Part shown: positions 3,904-5,377 of the stretch, in pieces
Position numbering within the stretch: the first letter of the stretch is position 1
Layout of the letters: every line of letters starts with the position of its first letter
NCBI GenBank assembly: GCA_029857875.1
Contig: JAOUGB010000196.1
Location: forward strand, 1 to 5,377
DNA from: Desulfobacteraceae bacterium
GTDB lineage: Bacteria > Desulfobacterota > Desulfobacteria > Desulfobacterales > UBA11574
DNA length: 5,377 bases
Direction: 5' to 3'
Made by a program: the position numbers and the translations under genes
Notes under the pieces: generated by a model
What the model was told of the DNA's origin: nothing
What the model saw: the letters and a program-made list of their open reading frames with translations, nothing else
The model's database searches: none

Positions 3904-5377
3904 ATGAGCCCAAATGAATTTAGACGCAAGCTCACCGCTATTCTCAGCGCCGATGTCAAAGGTTACAGCCGCCTCATGGGCGAGGATGAGGAGGCCACCG
4001 TCCGTACCATAACCGCTCACCGTGAGGTGATAACCATTGTGATCCGGAAGTACAGAGGCCGGGTGGTGGATTCACCGGGCGACAACATTCTGGCTGAGTT
4101 TGCCAGTGTGGTGAATGCAGTGCAGGGTGCCGTGGAAATCCAGGAGGTTATCAGAGCCAAGAATGCTGAGCTGCCTGAAGACCGCAGGATGGAATTTCGA
4201 ATCGGAATCAACCTTGGGGATGTGATCCAGGAAGGAGATCGAATATATGGCGATGGGGTTAATATTGCTGCCCGGTTGGAGGGTCTGGCAGAGGCGGGAG
4301 GCATTTGCATTTCTGGCAGTGCCTATGAACAGATCGAGAACAAGCTGGCGCTGCGGTATGAGTACATCGGTAAGCACACTGTAAAAAACATTGTCAAACC
4401 GATACGAGTATATAAAGTTCTGATAAGGACTGAAACAGTTGATAAAGTTATTGGCGAGAAAAGAGCTGAACATAGGCATCGTCAAAGAGTAGGTTTTGCT
4501 GCGGTGATTGCGCTCCTTGTGGTTGCAGGGGGCTTAGTGCTTTGGAAGTTTTCTCAGCATAAAGCTTCCATCCCATTGAAGGTTGAAAAACCAATTTCAT
4601 CTTCTTTAAAAGAACAGCAATTTTCTCGGCATAAAGCTTCCATCCCGTTGAAGGTTGAAAAACCGATTTCATCTTCTTTAAAAGAACAGCAATTTTCTCA
4701 GCATAAAGCTTCCATCCCGTTGAAGGTTGAAAAACCGATTTCATCTTCTTTAAAAGAACAGCAATTTTCTCAGCATAAAGCTTCCACCCCACTGGAGGGT
4801 TCCTCTGAAGAAGAGATGTCCCCCCAGTTGCTTGATAAGCCAGCCATAGCAGTGGGTGGCGATTCAAAGGCAGGTTTCGTTGTTCTGCACGGTAATGGAC
4901 ATCCAACAAAACATATCGAAGGCCTAGTATACAAGCTAAAATCGAGTAAGTTTCTGGTTTCTCACCCGGAAATGCCGTGGTCCGAAAATCGACACTACGA
5001 CGCGCCGGTGGATGATGCCGTGGAGCAGACAAATTTGGCTCTGGACGAGCTGAAGGAACGGGGGGCGAAGAAGCTTTTTCTGGTGGGGCACGGTAAGGGG
5101 GGTGTCTTTGCGCTTTACTACGCTAGCAAGTATCCAGTTGACGGGTTGATCGCCATCGCTCCCGGAGGTAATGTTGGAGGCAAAAAGTTTAGGGAAAAGC
5201 TCCAGAGTTCGGTTGAAAAAGCCAAGAAAATGATATCATCGGGCGAAGGCAATCAAAAAACCACTCTTCAGGATCTGGAAGGGAGCCGAGGTGTCACAAA
5301 CATACAGGCCCCGCCGGCTGCTTACTTTACCTGGTTTGATCCTGACGGAGCGATGAATTCAAAGAAATCCGCCCAAC
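3904..5377 (+). CDS. Class III nucleotide cyclase - TM - repeat linker - alpha/beta-hydrolase-like fusion (3' end beyond window)
   Basis: One frame stays open for 491 codons to the window edge. Residues 8-175 are a class III adenylate/guanylate cyclase domain: metal ligands Asp17 (SADVKGYS) and Asp60 (SPGDNILAEF), FRIGINLGDV, and the transition-state pair Asn120/Arg124 in GDGVNIAARLEGLAE. It should make cAMP (or cGMP) in the cytoplasm. A basic stretch (185-195) precedes one transmembrane helix (about 196-214), so the remainder is probably periplasmic. Residues 216-297 are a 24-residue repeat in about 3.4 copies. From about 322 an alpha/beta-hydrolase-like domain begins: FVVLHGNGHP, HPEMPWSENR, then the nucleophile elbow LVGHGKGGVFALYYA (393-407), DGLIAIAPGG and YFTWFDPDGA. 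The elbow has Gly397 where Ser is expected, so catalysis is doubtful; the acid and base may lie beyond the edge. In place of the common VKTTGDG before the second metal ligand it has VDSPGDN. Regulators downstream of the cyclase are unseen. Confidence 0.85.
   Translation, partial: MSPNEFRRKLTAILSADVKGYSRLMGEDEEATVRTITAHREVITIVIRKYRGRVVDSPGDNILAEFASVVNAVQGAVEIQEVIRAKNAELPEDRRMEFRIGINLGDVIQEGDRIYGDGVNIAARLEGLAEAGGICISGSAYEQIENKLALRYEYIGKHTVKNIVKPIRVYKVLIRTETVDKVIGEKRAEHRHRQRVGFAAVIALLVVAGGLVLWKFSQHKASIPLKVEKPISSSLKEQQFSRHKASIPLKVEKPISSSLKEQQFSQHKASIPLKVEKPISSSLKEQQFSQHKASTPLEGSSEEEMSPQLLDKPAIAVGGDSKAGFVVLHGNGHPTKHIEGLVYKLKSSKFLVSHPEMPWSENRHYDAPVDDAVEQTNLALDELKERGAKKLFLVGHGKGGVFALYYASKYPVDGLIAIAPGGNVGGKKFREKLQSSVEKAKKMISSGEGNQKTTLQDLEGSRGVTNIQAPPAAYFTWFDPDGAMNSKKSAQ
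4549..4794 (+). repeat. 72-bp tandem repeat inside the cyclase fusion gene (about 3.4 copies)
   Basis: Units span 4549-4620, 4621-4692 and 4693-4764, with a partial fourth from 4765 that fades after about 30 bases. Units 2 and 3 differ at one base (CGG/CAG, Arg/Gln). Unit 1 differs from unit 3 at two synonymous Pro codons. Each unit is 24 codons, beginning FSQHKASIPLKVEK and ending SSSLKEQQ, so gains or losses of whole units keep the frame. The protein stretch is polar, Lys/Ser/Glu/Gln-rich and follows the membrane helix directly, suiting a flexible spacer or stalk. Near identity suggests recent expansion. The block is much more AT-rich than the domains around it. Confidence 0.95.

Noticed and set aside
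4549..4794. Tandem repeats as a possible CRISPR array
   Set aside because: The units abut directly with no variable spacers, are 72 bp long and are translated in frame as part of a protein.
4448..5032. Long reverse-strand frame of 194 codons with internal repeated residues (GWKLYAEK)
   Set aside because: It is the antisense shadow of the 72-bp repeats and neighbouring coding sequence. The + strand frame has recognisable cyclase and hydrolase motifs across the same DNA.

Overview
The window looks like a chromosomal stretch from an anaerobic or facultative Gram-negative bacterium, most plausibly a Desulfobacterota (former Deltaproteobacteria) member. This placement is inference from three things: the style of the ADP-forming acyl-CoA synthetase pair, the class III cyclase subfamily, and the palindromic intergenic repeats. 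No rRNA or other firm marker is present. All supported genes lie on the + strand.

Layout. Positions 1-2002 (sampled lines about 60% G+C) hold an overlapping two-gene unit for an NDP-forming acetate/acyl-CoA ligase: the alpha subunit, cut by the left edge, and a complete beta subunit. Positions 2003-2294 are non-coding and carry foldable repeats beside a GGGGTCAGGTCC motif. A markedly AT-richer block follows (about 40% G+C in sampled lines). In it, a 44-residue ORF at 2295-2429 resembles the amputated N-terminus of an HNH restriction endonuclease. It overlaps by 8 bases the GTG start of a complete subfamily-II haloalkane dehalogenase (2422-3303) with an intact catalytic pentad. Two diverged copies of a GC-rich palindrome, differing only by a compensated base pair, sit at 3325-3394. 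A stand-alone KH-domain RNA-binding protein (khpA, 3477-3707) comes next, away from its usual ribosomal-protein and tRNA-modification neighbours.

The most unusual gene starts at 3904 and runs off the right edge. It is one open frame of at least 491 codons encoding a class III nucleotide cyclase domain, one transmembrane helix, a linker built from a nearly perfect 72-bp tandem repeat (about 3.4 copies), and an alpha/beta-hydrolase-like domain. The hydrolase nucleophile elbow reads GHGKG, so the expected catalytic serine is glycine. Base composition changes along the gene (GC-rich, then very AT-rich, then GC-rich), as expected of a mosaic.

Working together: only the two ligase subunits clearly form an enzyme, making ATP or GTP from an acyl-CoA or the reverse. 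The remaining genes look like separate accessory units. The cyclase fusion suggests a membrane protein in which an exported, probably non-catalytic hydrolase fold is joined to a cytoplasmic cyclic-nucleotide output. That is inference from domain order and charge topology.
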